Shown in pieces: positions 54,208 to 64,000 of a stretch of 64,000 nucleotides of DNA. The notes below the pieces were generated by a model, which saw only the letters and a list, made by a program, of their open reading frames with translations, made no database searches and was not told the origin of the DNA. The DNA is taken from the NCBI RefSeq assembly GCF_019748365.1, contig NZ_JAIEPN010000004.1, forward strand, positions 49,138-113,137. The letters run 5' to 3'. Source of the DNA: Novosphingobium sp. Its GTDB lineage: Bacteria > Pseudomonadota > Alphaproteobacteria > Sphingomonadales > Sphingomonadaceae. The position numbers were made by a program, and so were the translations under genes. Numbering within the stretch: the stretch's first letter is position 1; each line of letters begins with the position of its first letter.

Positions 54208-54744
54208 ATGGCCCGCTGGTACATCATCCACGCTTATTCCGGCTTCGAGAACAAGGTGAAGGAAGCGATCCTTTCCGAAGCCGAACGCATCGGCCTCTCG
54301 CAGCTGGTCGAAGCGGTCGAAGTGCCGACCGAAACCGTGACCGAAGTGAAGCGCGGCAAGAAGGTCCAGGTCGAGCGCAAGTTCATGCCGGGCTACGTCC
54401 TCGCCAAGCTGGCGATGAACGACGATATCTACCACCTTGTGAAGAACACCCCCAAGGTCACCGGGTTCCTCGGCAACAACAACAAGCCGCAGCCGATTTC
54501 CGACAAGGAAGCCGCCCGCTACTTCGGCGCGCGCGAAGCTGCCGCCGCCGAACCGCGCAAGCAGGTGCTGGTGGATTACGAGATCGGCGATTCGGTCAAG
54601 GTCAACGCCGGCCCGTTCGCCTCGTTCAACGGCACGGTGGAAGAACTCGATTTCGAGAAGCAGCGCGTCAAGGTCGCCGTCTCGATCTTCGGCCGCGCCA
54701 CGCCGGTGGAACTGAGCTTCGAGGAAGTCGAACTGGTGAAGTGA
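54208..54744 (+). CDS. nusG: Transcription termination/antitermination protein NusG
   Basis: MARWYIIHAYSGFENKVKEAI...KFMPGYVLAKLAMNDD...GPFASFNGTVEELDFEKQRVKVAVSIFGR. Confidence 0.97.
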   Translation: MARWYIIHAYSGFENKVKEAILSEAERIGLSQLVEAVEVPTETVTEVKRGKKVQVERKFMPGYVLAKLAMNDDIYHLVKNTPKVTGFLGNNNKPQPISDKEAARYFGAREAAAAEPRKQVLVDYEIGDSVKVNAGPFASFNGTVEELDFEKQRVKVAVSIFGRATPVELSFEEVELVK

Positions 54745-54768
54745 GGGGTGGGGGCAGCTGCCCCCGCT

Positions 54769-55002
54769 TCAACTTGGCGACCAGCCGCCGATTTCCTCAT
54801 CGTTCAGCGGCTCGTCGAACGAACCGGCCAACGCGATCCGCCCTTTGAGCGCGCCAAACTGGCGTTGCCCGCGCGGGGTGATCGGCACCAGCCGAACCGC
54901 CGGGATGTCGTCCCGAGCAATCACCACCACTTCATGTGCGAGGGCCTCGTCGATTAGACGAGACAGGTTGGCTGCGGCTTCAGGAACCGAGTAAAGCGTC
55001 AT
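54769..55002 (-). CDS. Phd/YefM-type antitoxin
   Basis: MTLYSVPEAAANLSRLIDEALAHEVVVIARDDIPAVRLVPI. Confidence 0.8.
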   Translation of the reverse strand: MTLYSVPEAAANLSRLIDEALAHEVVVIARDDIPAVRLVPITPRGQRQFGALKGRIALAGSFDEPLNDEEIGGWSPS

Positions 55003-55370
55003 GGACTGCTCCTTGGCCAGCCATCATCTCAGCGTGCGCCAGGCGCTTCACGAGTCATCCCCAAACCGGAAGTTCCGTTCCGCGACATGGCCGAGCCTTA
55101 GCTCGTCAGGAACATGAAGCCCGCATAATGAGTGAAGTTCAGGTATTCTGGGCAATACATCGCTGAGTGATCGATGAAGCCGGTCTGTATTGCGATGCCA
55201 CTTTACCAAATCCGGATAATCCGTGCCACCGCAGGAGCCCGAATTAGGGTTCACATAAGCTGTCGCTGTTATCCGCAAACCCTAAGTAAGCTGTCACCAT
55301 AACTCCAGGCGATTTCGCCAATGGATGCGAATTTAAGGGACGTGTATGATTAGAAATCATTTGGCATTAC

Positions 55371-56144
55371 TTATATCGCTTCACCGAGAAGGAATATCTT
55401 CTGCTCAGTGGATGTTCCAAATCTTATATCAAGAGACTTAAATACGATTTCTTGCTCAGAAAGATTTGATTGTCCCTTTGGAGGCTCTTGGCAATCTTCG
55501 CCTATGGCCTTAAACTTAATGTGATCTCCGATGGAAACATCTCCTTCGGGGAAAACAAACTTCTCTCCGGTTTGTTCATCTTTGAACTCAGGGGCAATAA
55601 TGAAAGTCGCAACAACTGAATTTTTTTCCGATCTCACAAGGCAATGCGCAGTTGCCAGCCACGTTCTCTGCTGGCGTCCTGCTGGAACAGGATCTGGAAT
55701 AACCTCATTAGTTCCAATTTGCTGTGTCTTTGGCTGACTCAGGGACAAGTCCGCGAACATTATGACCGGATTACCGTCTAATGCGAAAAACACCCACCCC
55801 CGACCAACAATGCGCGAAAGTACAGCCTCGTCCTTCTTCGCAAGTATTTCCCCGGCAGTGACAGTGCATACAGGACAAGATGCCTTTGTGACGAGACTTC
55901 CCACCCCCTCATAAAACTTATCTTTATCAAGTGTAACTGCGCCAGCGACGGTTTTGATAGTCGCTGGGATAGGGTTTAGGCTGTCTACTGTATTTTGTCC
56001 GATTCGTATTTCTGGAATATAATCTTTAGGCTTGCTCGGAAGGGTGATCTTGGGACCCTTTATTTTAATTCTCCATCCAGCATTTGCAGCAGAGGAAGAA
56101 ATAAAAAGCGCCCCAATCAACAAAGAAGCAAATATGCGCTTCAT
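55371..56144 (-). CDS. Hypothetical exported protein, lower GC than surroundings
   Basis: Signal peptide MKRIFASLLIGALFISSSAANA; intact 257-aa ORF. Confidence 0.7.
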   Translation of the reverse strand: MKRIFASLLIGALFISSSAANAGWRIKIKGPKITLPSKPKDYIPEIRIGQNTVDSLNPIPATIKTVAGAVTLDKDKFYEGVGSLVTKASCPVCTVTAGEILAKKDEAVLSRIVGRGWVFFALDGNPVIMFADLSLSQPKTQQIGTNEVIPDPVPAGRQQRTWLATAHCLVRSEKNSVVATFIIAPEFKDEQTGEKFVFPEGDVSIGDHIKFKAIGEDCQEPPKGQSNLSEQEIVFKSLDIRFGTSTEQKIFLLGEAI

Positions 56145-56359
56145 TTGGTCACCCTCCTATCTTACCGAATCTTTATAGCGCTTCATATTTTTGCCGTCAA
56201 TCGGCGCAAATAGTGCTTTGCTAAATATTTGGATTACGGTGACACTTTACTAAATCCCCAAACCCATCCACCACCCGCACCTCTTAGCTAACCTCGGCAA
56301 GTCAGGCTGAGCAAGCCTGCTTCCTCAAGTCCTTTAGTGCAGCGCTGCGCCCTTGCCCT

Positions 56360-56441
56360 CCTCCCCATTTGTGCGTGCCGCAAGAATGGGGAGGATTGTC
56401 GCCTTGTTGCTCTGGATTGCTTCGCTCCGCTCGCAATGACG
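56360..56441. repeat. Dispersed intergenic repeat-like sequence with hairpin
   Basis: CCTCCCCATT/AATGGGGAGG hairpin (56360-56394), then CTGGATTGCTTCGCTCCGCTCGCAATGACG, whose translation includes the HCERSEAIQ motif familiar from dispersed repeats. Confidence 0.55.
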
Positions 56442-56785
56442 AAGGGTGAAGGACTGACGAAGAGTTTGAAAATTCGCGGGAAAAGTATGGGGATGCAAGG
56501 TTGGTAACCCTTGCCCGCCGGAGGCCATCACCGCCCCTCTGCCCTCGCCGAAGCCGCAGCGCAGGCGCCATTTTCCTACTTCGCCCGAATCTGCGATAAG
56601 GTGCCTCGCGCTCCGGCGCGGCTCTTTCTGATCGTCAGCCAGCCCGGAAAATGCGCGCGCAAAGCGTGTCCGGTTGTCGCCTTGGGCAAAAGCGCAATCA
56701 TATCAAGGAAATACAGGAAAAATTTGTAGGTGACACTGGTGTAACTTGTGTCACCCTGGATCTGTCCCGCAATGGGCCGCCCCCT

Positions 56786-59581
56786 TCACGGCTTGATCCC
56801 ATAATGCGCGTAGAAATGCCCCACATCCGGGAACACCGTCTTCGCCGCCTTGCTCAGCGCCGCTGCCTTGGCCTTGTCGCCCATACGGTCTGCCACGATT
56901 GAAGCCATGAACAGCGATGCCGTTTGCTCCGGCTCCGCTGCCAGCGCGGCTTCGTAGTCCGCCATAGCTTCCTTCAGGCGGCCGGCGCGGAAGTGCACCA
57001 GCGCGCGGCTGTCCATGTACATGGCCGGATCGGAATCGAGCTCGATCGCCTTGTTGCAATCGCTGAGCGCGGTATCGAGCGCGGTGTTGCGAAGGCCCAG
57101 ATACCAGCAGCGCGCATTGCGCAGCTTGGCGGATGAGCCGCGCTTCTCGAGCGCCTCGTCGAGCATCGCCAGCGCCTCGTCATGCCGGTCGGCCTGTTCC
57201 AGCCGGTCGACTTTCTCGAGGAAGTTCGAAAGCCCGTCGTCGGTGGTGATGTCGAGGTCGGTCGGCAGCAGCTCCAGCCCTTCGTCGATCTTGCCCGCCT
57301 CGATCAGATCATGGGCAAGGCTGCTGCGCGCATCGGCATTGCCCTGTTCGAGGTCATAGGCCGCTTGCGTATCGGCCAGCGAACCCGCGCGGTTGCCCAG
57401 CTTGGAGCGCAAGGAAGACCGCTTGAGATGGCGATCCGCCGAGGCATCGAGCGCGATGGCGCGGGTATAGTCGGCTTCGGCGGCGGCCCAGTTGAACAGG
57501 GTCCGCTCGAACCAGGCGCGGTCGGTCAGGCGGGTCGCGTCGTCGGGCTTGTCGGCAATGCGCGCGTCGAAAATCGCGCGGACCTTGGCCAGCGCCGGGC
57601 TGCCCTTGCGCCGCGCCACATCGTCCCACCACTTCGGGTAGGAGGGATCGAGCGAGAGGCGCGCGGTGCGCTCCATCGCATCGGAAATCGCCTTGGCGGT
57701 GCTGCTCGCCTTGTCGGGCGCGATCTCGGCCCCGCTTTCGCGTGAGACGATCTCTTCGGAAAGCGTGCCCCCCGCCAGCGTCAGGCGGCGCTGCCAGTTC
57801 GCGGCGGGCAGGTCGAGGCTGCCGGGATCGCCGCCGCTCAGCGTCACGCCCTTGCCCGCATCGGGCAGGATCCAAGACGTGCGCAGCCGCGCGTGCCACG
57901 GCTCGCTGATCAGCGCCGGGATCGCGCGCCAAGCCGCCCGGTCGCGCGGGGCATCGTAGCTGATCTTGAGGCCCGGCGGCACGGCGAGCGCATAGTGCCC
58001 GTCGCGGTACTTCCAGTCCGGATAGGCGATGCCGTCGAAGTCCAGCGTCCACACGCCGGCCTCGGCATCCCAGGTCGAGCGCGGTTTGCCGACGAAGGTG
58101 TTGCCGACCCAACTGGTGGCGGCCTTCTCGGCAAAGCTCGTCAGTTTCTCGTCATAACTCGGGCCCGGATCGACTTTGTAGGCCGCCGCATAAGAGCCGT
58201 TGTAGCGCAGCGTCAGATGATAAGGCGTCGCGAGGTGCGGCCCGGCGGTCATGTCGTAGGACAGGTTCGCGTCGATATCGGGCCGGGCATGCGCGCGCAG
58301 CGGCAGGGCAAACAGCGCGGGCTTGCTGCCCTCGATCGTCCCGCCCATCGGCAAGACCCAGCCGTAGCGCGGCACGTCGCGGATATCGGCAAGGCGCGAG
58401 CCCAGCATCGTGCCGTCGAGCCAGAAGTCCTCCTCGCCCACTTTGGCGTGCACGAAGACATGGTCGAACGCGAGCGCGGCGGGCACCAGATCGGGCACTG
58501 CATCGCCGCGCTTGCTGTTTGCCATCACCGGCTCTGCCTTGATCCCCAGCCGATCGAGCACGGCGAGCAGCAGCAGCGTCTTCGCCTTGCAATCGCCATA
58601 GCGCTTGGCCCAGGTATCGGTGGGGGCTTGCGGCACATAGTTGCCATTGCCCATCGCGATCAGCTCGTAGCGCACCTCGTCCTGCACCAGCCGCAGCGCA
58701 TCGGCCATGCGGGTGACCGGATCGGGCGTGCGCGCGGCAATCGCATCGACCCGCGCGGCAAGGTCCGAGCCCGCCGGGATCGTGTCCTTCACCGCATAGA
58801 GCGGCGCCATGACCTTGGCGACGGCCGCCCAGTCGGGGAAGCTGGTGAACTGCAGCAGGGGCAGAGGCGTGAACCGGCTCGGCGCGTTCTTGGCCGCATC
58901 AGGCAGTTTGGCGACGGGGAGCGGCACCACGATCTCGGTCCATGTGCCGTCGATGGGTTTCGCCACCGGCGTAACCCCCGGGGCGAGCGATTTCACCGTC
59001 AGCGGGCTGGCCGTCTTCCACACCAGCCGCGCGCGGCCGAAGCCGACCTTGAGCGGTGCGGGCAGCAGCACGAGGCCATCCTGCACATGCCCCGCCAGTG
59101 CGGTGTCGCGCTCGGAAATGCTGAACACCATGCGCAGCACATCGCCCACGCGCAGGCCTTCGATGTGCTTCACCGCCGTGAGCTGGCCATCGACCATCAA
59201 CCGTTCGAGCCCCGCTTCGCGCCGGATCACCGTGATGCCCTCGCCTTTGCCGAGCGCATCGATCACCTGATCACCGCGGATGATCTCCAGTTTGTGCAGC
59301 GTGAGGTCGCCGTGGTCGGGCTGCCAGCCGAGCGTGAGCGTGCCCATTTGCTGCAGCGCCTCGGGGCTTGAGGCTTGGCGCATGGTGTCGATGTAGACCG
59401 TTGTCGTGTCGCCATCGACCTGCACCTGCTCGTCGAAGCGCACCGCGCTGTCGGCCTTGACCACGGGCGGGGCCGGGGTGACCCATGTCGGCACCGGGCC
59501 AACGAGCACCTTGTCTCCGGCGTGGACCGCCGTGCTGGCGAGCGCGGAAAGAACGACTGCGCCGAAAAGTTTTTTGTGCAA
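56786..59581 (-). CDS. DUF3857/transglutaminase-like protein with TPR C terminus (TTG start proposed)
   Basis: LHKKLFGAVVLSALASTAVHA signal-like region; YGDCKAKTLLLLAVLDRLGIKAEPVM; TPR-like C terminus; upstream part of ORF 56786..59776 looks untranslated. Confidence 0.82.
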   Translation of the reverse strand: MHKKLFGAVVLSALASTAVHAGDKVLVGPVPTWVTPAPPVVKADSAVRFDEQVQVDGDTTTVYIDTMRQASSPEALQQMGTLTLGWQPDHGDLTLHKLEIIRGDQVIDALGKGEGITVIRREAGLERLMVDGQLTAVKHIEGLRVGDVLRMVFSISERDTALAGHVQDGLVLLPAPLKVGFGRARLVWKTASPLTVKSLAPGVTPVAKPIDGTWTEIVVPLPVAKLPDAAKNAPSRFTPLPLLQFTSFPDWAAVAKVMAPLYAVKDTIPAGSDLAARVDAIAARTPDPVTRMADALRLVQDEVRYELIAMGNGNYVPQAPTDTWAKRYGDCKAKTLLLLAVLDRLGIKAEPVMANSKRGDAVPDLVPAALAFDHVFVHAKVGEEDFWLDGTMLGSRLADIRDVPRYGWVLPMGGTIEGSKPALFALPLRAHARPDIDANLSYDMTAGPHLATPYHLTLRYNGSYAAAYKVDPGPSYDEKLTSFAEKAATSWVGNTFVGKPRSTWDAEAGVWTLDFDGIAYPDWKYRDGHYALAVPPGLKISYDAPRDRAAWRAIPALISEPWHARLRTSWILPDAGKGVTLSGGDPGSLDLPAANWQRRLTLAGGTLSEEIVSRESGAEIAPDKASSTAKAISDAMERTARLSLDPSYPKWWDDVARRKGSPALAKVRAIFDARIADKPDDATRLTDRAWFERTLFNWAAAEADYTRAIALDASADRHLKRSSLRSKLGNRAGSLADTQAAYDLEQGNADARSSLAHDLIEAGKIDEGLELLPTDLDITTDDGLSNFLEKVDRLEQADRHDEALAMLDEALEKRGSSAKLRNARCWYLGLRNTALDTALSDCNKAIELDSDPAMYMDSRALVHFRAGRLKEAMADYEAALAAEPEQTASLFMASIVADRMGDKAKAAALSKAAKTVFPDVGHFYAHYGIKP

Positions 59582-59847
59582 GGGAGGCCCCGAAAGATCG
59601 ATCAACACCCAAGGGATAACCGAACACCGCGAAAGCGCAACGACTGGTCGCACCGAATTGGCCGCTGCACTGCGCGCCTTCGCACCATTGCCAAACCGGT
59701 GTTCCCCCGCTATGCGCCCCCACTTCCGGTGGGGCCTGCGCCTCGCCTGATTCCATGCGGGAGGGTGCCTCGGCATCCGTCTGACCGCTCACTCTGCGGG
59801 GTCGCCAATTCCTTTGGCGCCTCCAACAGGACGAAAGGAGGCCCCTC

Positions 59848-60276
59848 GTGGCCAAGAAGATTGATGGTTACATCAAGCTGCAGGTTGCAGCCGGTGAAGC
59901 GAAGCCCTCGCCGCCGATCGGGCCCGCGCTCGGTCAGCGCGGTGTCAACATCATGGGTTTCTGCAAGGAATTCAACGCCGCCACCCAGGAGATCGAAAAG
60001 GGCACTCCGCTGCCCACGATCATCACGGTCTATTCGGACAAGTCGTTCACCTTCGTGACGAAGACGCCGCCGGCCACCTTCCTCATCAAGAAGGTGCTGG
60101 GCCTCAAGTCGGGCTCGAAGGAGCCCGGCAAGGTCTCGGCGGGCAAGATCACCCGCGCGCAGCTCGCCGAAGTCGCCGCGATGAAGATGAAGGATCTGAA
60201 CGCCAACGACGAAGACGCCGCGATCAAGATCATCGAAGGCTCGGCGCGCGCCATGGGCCTGCAGGTGGAGGGCTGA
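59848..60276 (+). CDS. rplK: 50S ribosomal protein L11
   Basis: [44 protein letters not shown]. Confidence 0.98.
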   Translation: MAKKIDGYIKLQVAAGEAKPSPPIGPALGQRGVNIMGFCKEFNAATQEIEKGTPLPTIITVYSDKSFTFVTKTPPATFLIKKVLGLKSGSKEPGKVSAGKITRAQLAEVAAMKMKDLNANDEDAAIKIIEGSARAMGLQVEG

Positions 60277-60280
60277 TCCG

Positions 60281-60979
60281 ATGAAGACGACCAAGAACAA
60301 GAAGGCCCTCGCGGAAAAGCTGGGCGACAACCAGAAGCTCTACAAGGTTGATGAGGCGATCCAGCTCCTCAAGGACCTCAAGCGCACCAAGTTCGACGAG
60401 ACCATCGAAGTCGCGCTGAACCTCGGCGTCGATCCGCGCCACGCCGACCAGATGGTCCGCGGCATGGTCACGCTGCCTTCGGGCACCGGCAAGGACGTCA
60501 AGGTCGCCGTGTTCGCGCGCGGTGACAAGGCTGAAGCCGCGCTCGCCGCCGGCGCTGACCGCGTCGGTGCGGAAGACCTGCTCGAGGACATGCAGAACGG
60601 CAACCTCGACTATGGCCGCGTGATCGCGACGCCCGACATGATGGGCATCGTCGGCCGCCTCGGCAAGGTGCTGGGCCCCAAGGGCCTGATGCCGAACCCG
60701 AAGCTCGGCACCGTCACCCCGAACGTTGCTGACGCGGTCAAGGCTGCCAAGGCCGGCCAGATCGAGTTCCGCGTCGAAAAGGCGGGCATCATCCACGGCG
60801 GCATCGGCAAGATGAGCTTCTCGAACGAGGCGCTGCGCGCCAACTTCGATGCCTTCGTCGATGCGATCGTCAAGGCGAAGCCCGCCGGCGCCAAGGGCAA
60901 GTACCTGCGCAAGGTCGGTCTGTCCTCGTCGATGGGCCCCGGCCTCAAGGTCGATGTGGCGGAAGTCCACGGCGGCTGA
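60281..60979 (+). CDS. rplA: 50S ribosomal protein L1
   Basis: [53 protein letters not shown]. Confidence 0.98.
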   Translation: MKTTKNKKALAEKLGDNQKLYKVDEAIQLLKDLKRTKFDETIEVALNLGVDPRHADQMVRGMVTLPSGTGKDVKVAVFARGDKAEAALAAGADRVGAEDLLEDMQNGNLDYGRVIATPDMMGIVGRLGKVLGPKGLMPNPKLGTVTPNVADAVKAAKAGQIEFRVEKAGIIHGGIGKMSFSNEALRANFDAFVDAIVKAKPAGAKGKYLRKVGLSSSMGPGLKVDVAEVHGG

Positions 60980-61001
60980 TTTACAGCTTTGCTGACATAC
61001 G

Positions 61002-61034
61002 AAAGGCCGGGAGGGGAAACCTTCCCGGCCTTTT
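61002..61034 (+). terminator. Rho-independent terminator after rplA
   Basis: AAAGGCCGGGAGG-GGAAA-CCTTCCCGGCCTTTT. Confidence 0.85.
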
Positions 61035-61039
61035 GCGTT

Positions 61040-61993
61040 TCAGCGGCCTTGGACCAGCGGCGAGGTATACGCCGGGTCGTGCGCGAACGGCAGCGATGCG
61101 CCGGTCCGAAGCGCTTCCAGCACGGCCGCAAAGTCCGTCTGCGCGCGCCAGCCCAGCTCGCGTTCGGCTAGCGCCGGATCATAGACCCGCCCCAGGCTTC
61201 TCGGCATTTCCCAGCCGCGCGCTGCAAACAGCGCGTCGGCGTGAGGAAACCGCTCCCGGATGATCGCCGCAGCATCAGCCTTCAACGCCGCTGCATCCTC
61301 CCGCACAAATGGTGTCGGCGCGCTCACCAGATAGAGCCCGAAACCCAGCTCCGGCGCTTTCTCGAGCGCCCTGACATGCGCCGCGGCCGCGTCCTCCACC
61401 GTCAGCCGCCGGTGCAGCAATTCGATCGCCTTCAAGTTCTCGCCGGAAGGCCGCTTGTGCGTATCGTCATCCTCGGGAAAGAACCGCGATGTCCGCAGCA
61501 CCACGCAAGCCAGCCCGTGCTCTGCCGCGTAAAGCCGGCACAAACCTTCCGCCGCCAGCTTGGTCACACCATAGATATTGCGGGGTGCGAGCGGCCCGGT
61601 CTGCTCGTCGAGCCAAACCGCCTCGGGTGCGTTTTCGCGCCTGATCGCCTCGCTGATCATCAGCGATGTGGTGGAGGTCATCACAAAGCGGTCGTGCCCC
61701 GCCGCCTTTGCTGCCTCGAGCAGGTTGAGCGTGCCGGTCACGTTCACATCGATGAAGGTCTGCGCCGGATAGCGCGCGATATCGGGCTTGTGCAGCGCCG
61801 CTGCGTGCACCACCGCGTCGATCCCCAGACCCATCGCCCGGTCGACCACCGCGCGGCTGGCGATCGTGCCCACGACATGCGTTTCCGGGCCGGGCGCCGC
61901 ATCAAGACCCGTCACCGTATGCCCTGCCGCGCGCAGAGCCGGGGCGAGAAAACGGCCGAGCCAGCCGGAGGAGCCGGTCAGAAGAACGCGCAT
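61040..61993 (-). CDS. NAD-dependent epimerase/dehydratase family protein
   Basis: [45 protein letters not shown]. Confidence 0.9.
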   Translation of the reverse strand: MRVLLTGSSGWLGRFLAPALRAAGHTVTGLDAAPGPETHVVGTIASRAVVDRAMGLGIDAVVHAAALHKPDIARYPAQTFIDVNVTGTLNLLEAAKAAGHDRFVMTSTTSLMISEAIRRENAPEAVWLDEQTGPLAPRNIYGVTKLAAEGLCRLYAAEHGLACVVLRTSRFFPEDDDTHKRPSGENLKAIELLHRRLTVEDAAAAHVRALEKAPELGFGLYLVSAPTPFVREDAAALKADAAAIIRERFPHADALFAARGWEMPRSLGRVYDPALAERELGWRAQTDFAAVLEALRTGASLPFAHDPAYTSPLVQGR

Positions 61994-62538
61994 CAGGAAG
62001 TCCCCTTGGCCAGATTGGCCCGCGTATAGCACTCCGTCACGAAGCTGATCCCGCGTCCGTCGCTGAGCCGCAGCACGGCCTTGTGCGAGAGCACCGTCCC
62101 TGCCGGGCACTCCGCCGCTCTCCCCCGTCGGCTCTCAAGCCGTTCGCGATGGAAACCCAGCGGCCGCACCACTGTGCCGAACGGCGTGCGCGTTGTCTCC
62201 AGTGTGGTGTTCATGGCCGGGGTCAATCGCGCCGGCACGTACCAATTCTTTGCATCGGACAGCACGGCATCACCGCAGCGTAGGCGCACATGGCGATAGG
62301 CCAGCGGCTCCTCGGGCCCGACGCCGAGCGCCGTGCGGATGGCGGGCGAGGCGGCTTCCCGTTCGCTGCGATCACTCTCCGCTTGGACTACTGCCGGCGC
62401 GGCGATTCCACGCGTGGCACACCATTGCTGCAATGCCGCCGTGGCACTGTCATTGGTGGCGAGCGTGCGTTCGAAACGGGAGAGCGTGGGGGAGCAGGCG
62501 GTCAGTGCCAGCCCCAGCCCGATCAGCACCAGCACCAT
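61993..62538 (-). CDS. Hypothetical lipoprotein, possibly chorismate-lyase/UTRA-like fold
   Basis: MVLVLIGLGLALTACSP lipobox; DAVLSDAKNWYVPARLTPAMNTTLETTRTPFGTVVRPLGFHRE. Confidence 0.6.
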   Translation of the reverse strand: MVLVLIGLGLALTACSPTLSRFERTLATNDSATAALQQWCATRGIAAPAVVQAESDRSEREAASPAIRTALGVGPEEPLAYRHVRLRCGDAVLSDAKNWYVPARLTPAMNTTLETTRTPFGTVVRPLGFHRERLESRRGRAAECPAGTVLSHKAVLRLSDGRGISFVTECYTRANLAKGTS

Positions 62539-62585
62539 CCCGCGCGACACGAACGGGATATGGGATGGTGTGCGGGGCAGGAGGC

Positions 62586-63347
62586 TCAAATGCCCCCCGG
62601 CACGGCCTCGCGGCCCAGTGCGGTCAGTCCCTCCACCAGAACCCCGGACACAGCATCCAGCACCGCCTGATCGGTCGAACGGATCACGAAATTCGCGCCC
62701 ACCTTGCCCTCGCGGAAGAAGGGATAGCTGCCGATCTGGCACCCATCGTGCGCCTTTTCGGTCTCGCGCAGCAGGTCCGCCACTTCGCTTTCCGCCACCC
62801 AGCAACCGACCGTCGTCGAAAGCAGCGGAGCGCCGCCCTCCAGCGTCCCGGTAAGGCCATCGAGCATTTGGGCAGTGATTCCCGGCACGCCCGCCATCAG
62901 GAACACGTTGCCGACCTGGATCCCCGGCGCGCCCGAAAGCCGGTTGGGGATGAGGTCCGCGCCTTCCGGCACCCGCGCCATGCGCAGCCGAGCCGGATTG
63001 ATGCCGCCGCGCGTCTCGTAATAGCGCGTCAGCATCGCCTCGGCCTCCGGATGAATCACCACCGGCACGCCCAGCGCCTCGGCCACCGCGTCCACCGTGA
63101 TGTCATCATGCGTCGGCCCGATGCCGCCCGTGGTGAAGAGATAGTCATTGCGCGCCCGCAGCGCGTTCACCGCCTCGATGATCGCGGCCATATCATCCGG
63201 CACCACGCGCACTTCGCGCAGGCGAATGCCCTGCACCCCCAGCCACGTCGCGACTTGCGCGATGTTCTTGTCATGCGTGCGGCCGGAAAGAATCTCATCG
63301 CCCACGACGATGAGTGCGGCGGTCCAGATGCGGGAGGTTTGGGTCAT
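62586..63347 (-). CDS. cinA: Competence/damage-inducible protein A-like (molybdopterin-binding domain)
   Basis: TAALIVVGDEILSGRTHDKNIAQVATWLGVQGIRLREVRVVPDD; LFTTGGIGPTHDDITVDAVAEALG. Confidence 0.88.
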   Translation of the reverse strand: MTQTSRIWTAALIVVGDEILSGRTHDKNIAQVATWLGVQGIRLREVRVVPDDMAAIIEAVNALRARNDYLFTTGGIGPTHDDITVDAVAEALGVPVVIHPEAEAMLTRYYETRGGINPARLRMARVPEGADLIPNRLSGAPGIQVGNVFLMAGVPGITAQMLDGLTGTLEGGAPLLSTTVGCWVAESEVADLLRETEKAHDGCQIGSYPFFREGKVGANFVIRSTDQAVLDAVSGVLVEGLTALGREAVPGGI

Positions 63348-63533
63348 GCGCGCAGCGATAGCGCAAACCGGGTGCGGCGCAATGGGGCTTTCGCGCAGGG
63401 TGGAGTTGATGGTCTGTCAGTCGAGGCTTGGGCGGGAAGAGACCCTCAAAATGGACGTAAAAGCTCATGTGAGGACATTGCAACCAAAGGCGTGTTGATT
63501 GAAAATACCGACCACCCCGTGGAGTCGTCAATC

Positions 63534-63980
63534 ATGCCCGTACCTGCTGTGCTTCAAGGCGCTTCCTACGCTCATGTCTGGACTGGTCAGCTTGATGTCA
63601 CAGGTAAGTCAGTCGGTGGACAGGCTCCCGTCAAAGAGCGTAACTTCATTACTTATATTGAGGTGCGCGAACAGGGCGCTCACGATCCCGAGATCAGGTC
63701 ACTGTGGCAGGAAATCATCAGGCAAAACCCTGGTTCGCCAGCACCAAGGCCAATGCATGAAGGGCGTGTCAATCCGCGCAATGCTCCAGCGACACGGTTG
63801 ACCTACTATCAGACGCATGGCCAGATGGCAGCTTCAATGGCCTCACAAGAATTGACGAGAAAATGGGATCAAAATCGAACTAACAATACTGTCTTTACCA
63901 GAGGTATGGCCCATCAACTTACGCAGCTGAGAACACCGGGAATAAAAGGGGCCACGGATCGGCCGGTAGCACCGGATTAA
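63534..63980 (+). CDS. Hypothetical protein
   Basis: MPVPAVLQGASYAHVWTGQLDVTGKSVGGQAPVKERNFITYIEVREQGAHDPEIRSLWQEIIRQ..., lower-GC ORF. Confidence 0.5.
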   Translation: MPVPAVLQGASYAHVWTGQLDVTGKSVGGQAPVKERNFITYIEVREQGAHDPEIRSLWQEIIRQNPGSPAPRPMHEGRVNPRNAPATRLTYYQTHGQMAASMASQELTRKWDQNRTNNTVFTRGMAHQLTQLRTPGIKGATDRPVAPD

Positions 63981-64000
63981 AAATGGGCCAGTCCTGCTAG

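Noticed and set aside
54750-54765. GGGGGCAGCTGCCCCC palindrome after nusG as a strong terminator
   Set aside because: Perfect 16-bp palindrome but no loop and no T-run; too weak to call a terminator.
55048-55278. ORF MRITATAYVNPNSGSCGG... as a gene
   Set aside because: Short, no clear ribosome-binding site, unusual composition, lies in degenerate intergenic DNA; not supported as a CDS.
57893-59371. 492-aa plus ORF opposite the DUF3857 gene
   Set aside because: Antisense shadow; composition not protein-like.

Overview
The window is high-GC alphaproteobacterial DNA, probably Sphingomonadales. Conserved host genes flank an approximately 41.2-kb P2-like (Peduovirus-type, contractile-tail) prophage at about 11,397-52,612. 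The prophage sits in the 3' end of a tRNA-Trp gene, has a tyrosine integrase next to the tRNA, and is bounded by a 17-bp direct repeat. Host genes on the left are a serine hydrolase, recQ, an SDR, a TelA-like protein, an acyl-AMP ligase, recX, a DUF192 protein, an NDUFA12-like protein, a DUF2155 protein and aat. Host genes on the right are an alcohol dehydrogenase, secE, nusG, an orphan antitoxin, a DUF3857 protein, rplK, rplA, an epimerase and cinA. The prophage carries an early/regulatory region, a repressor with downstream morons, D-U-T-E'-E-FII-FI-W-V-H-I-J tail genes, a plus-strand tailspike/endolysin island, S-R-lysis-X-L-M-N-O, divergent P-Q, and a Dam methylase. The main observations are: (i) three copies of a dyad GTTGTG-N11-CACAAC, each upstream of a predicted late operon, in a phage that encodes an Ogr/Delta-like zinc-finger protein; (ii) a repeat-rich structured leader upstream of a P22-type antirepressor that resembles P1/P4 c4-icd-ant; (iii) a predicted -1 frameshift fusing tail genes E and E'; (iv) a 1-nt frameshift splitting baseplate gene J; (v) nested inverted repeats where a P2-type cos site would be expected; (vi) a repeat cluster next to attR; (vii) insertions splitting the tRNA-Trp/secE/nusG/rplK/rplA neighbourhood. 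All assignments come from reading the sequence and motif recognition. No database search was run.
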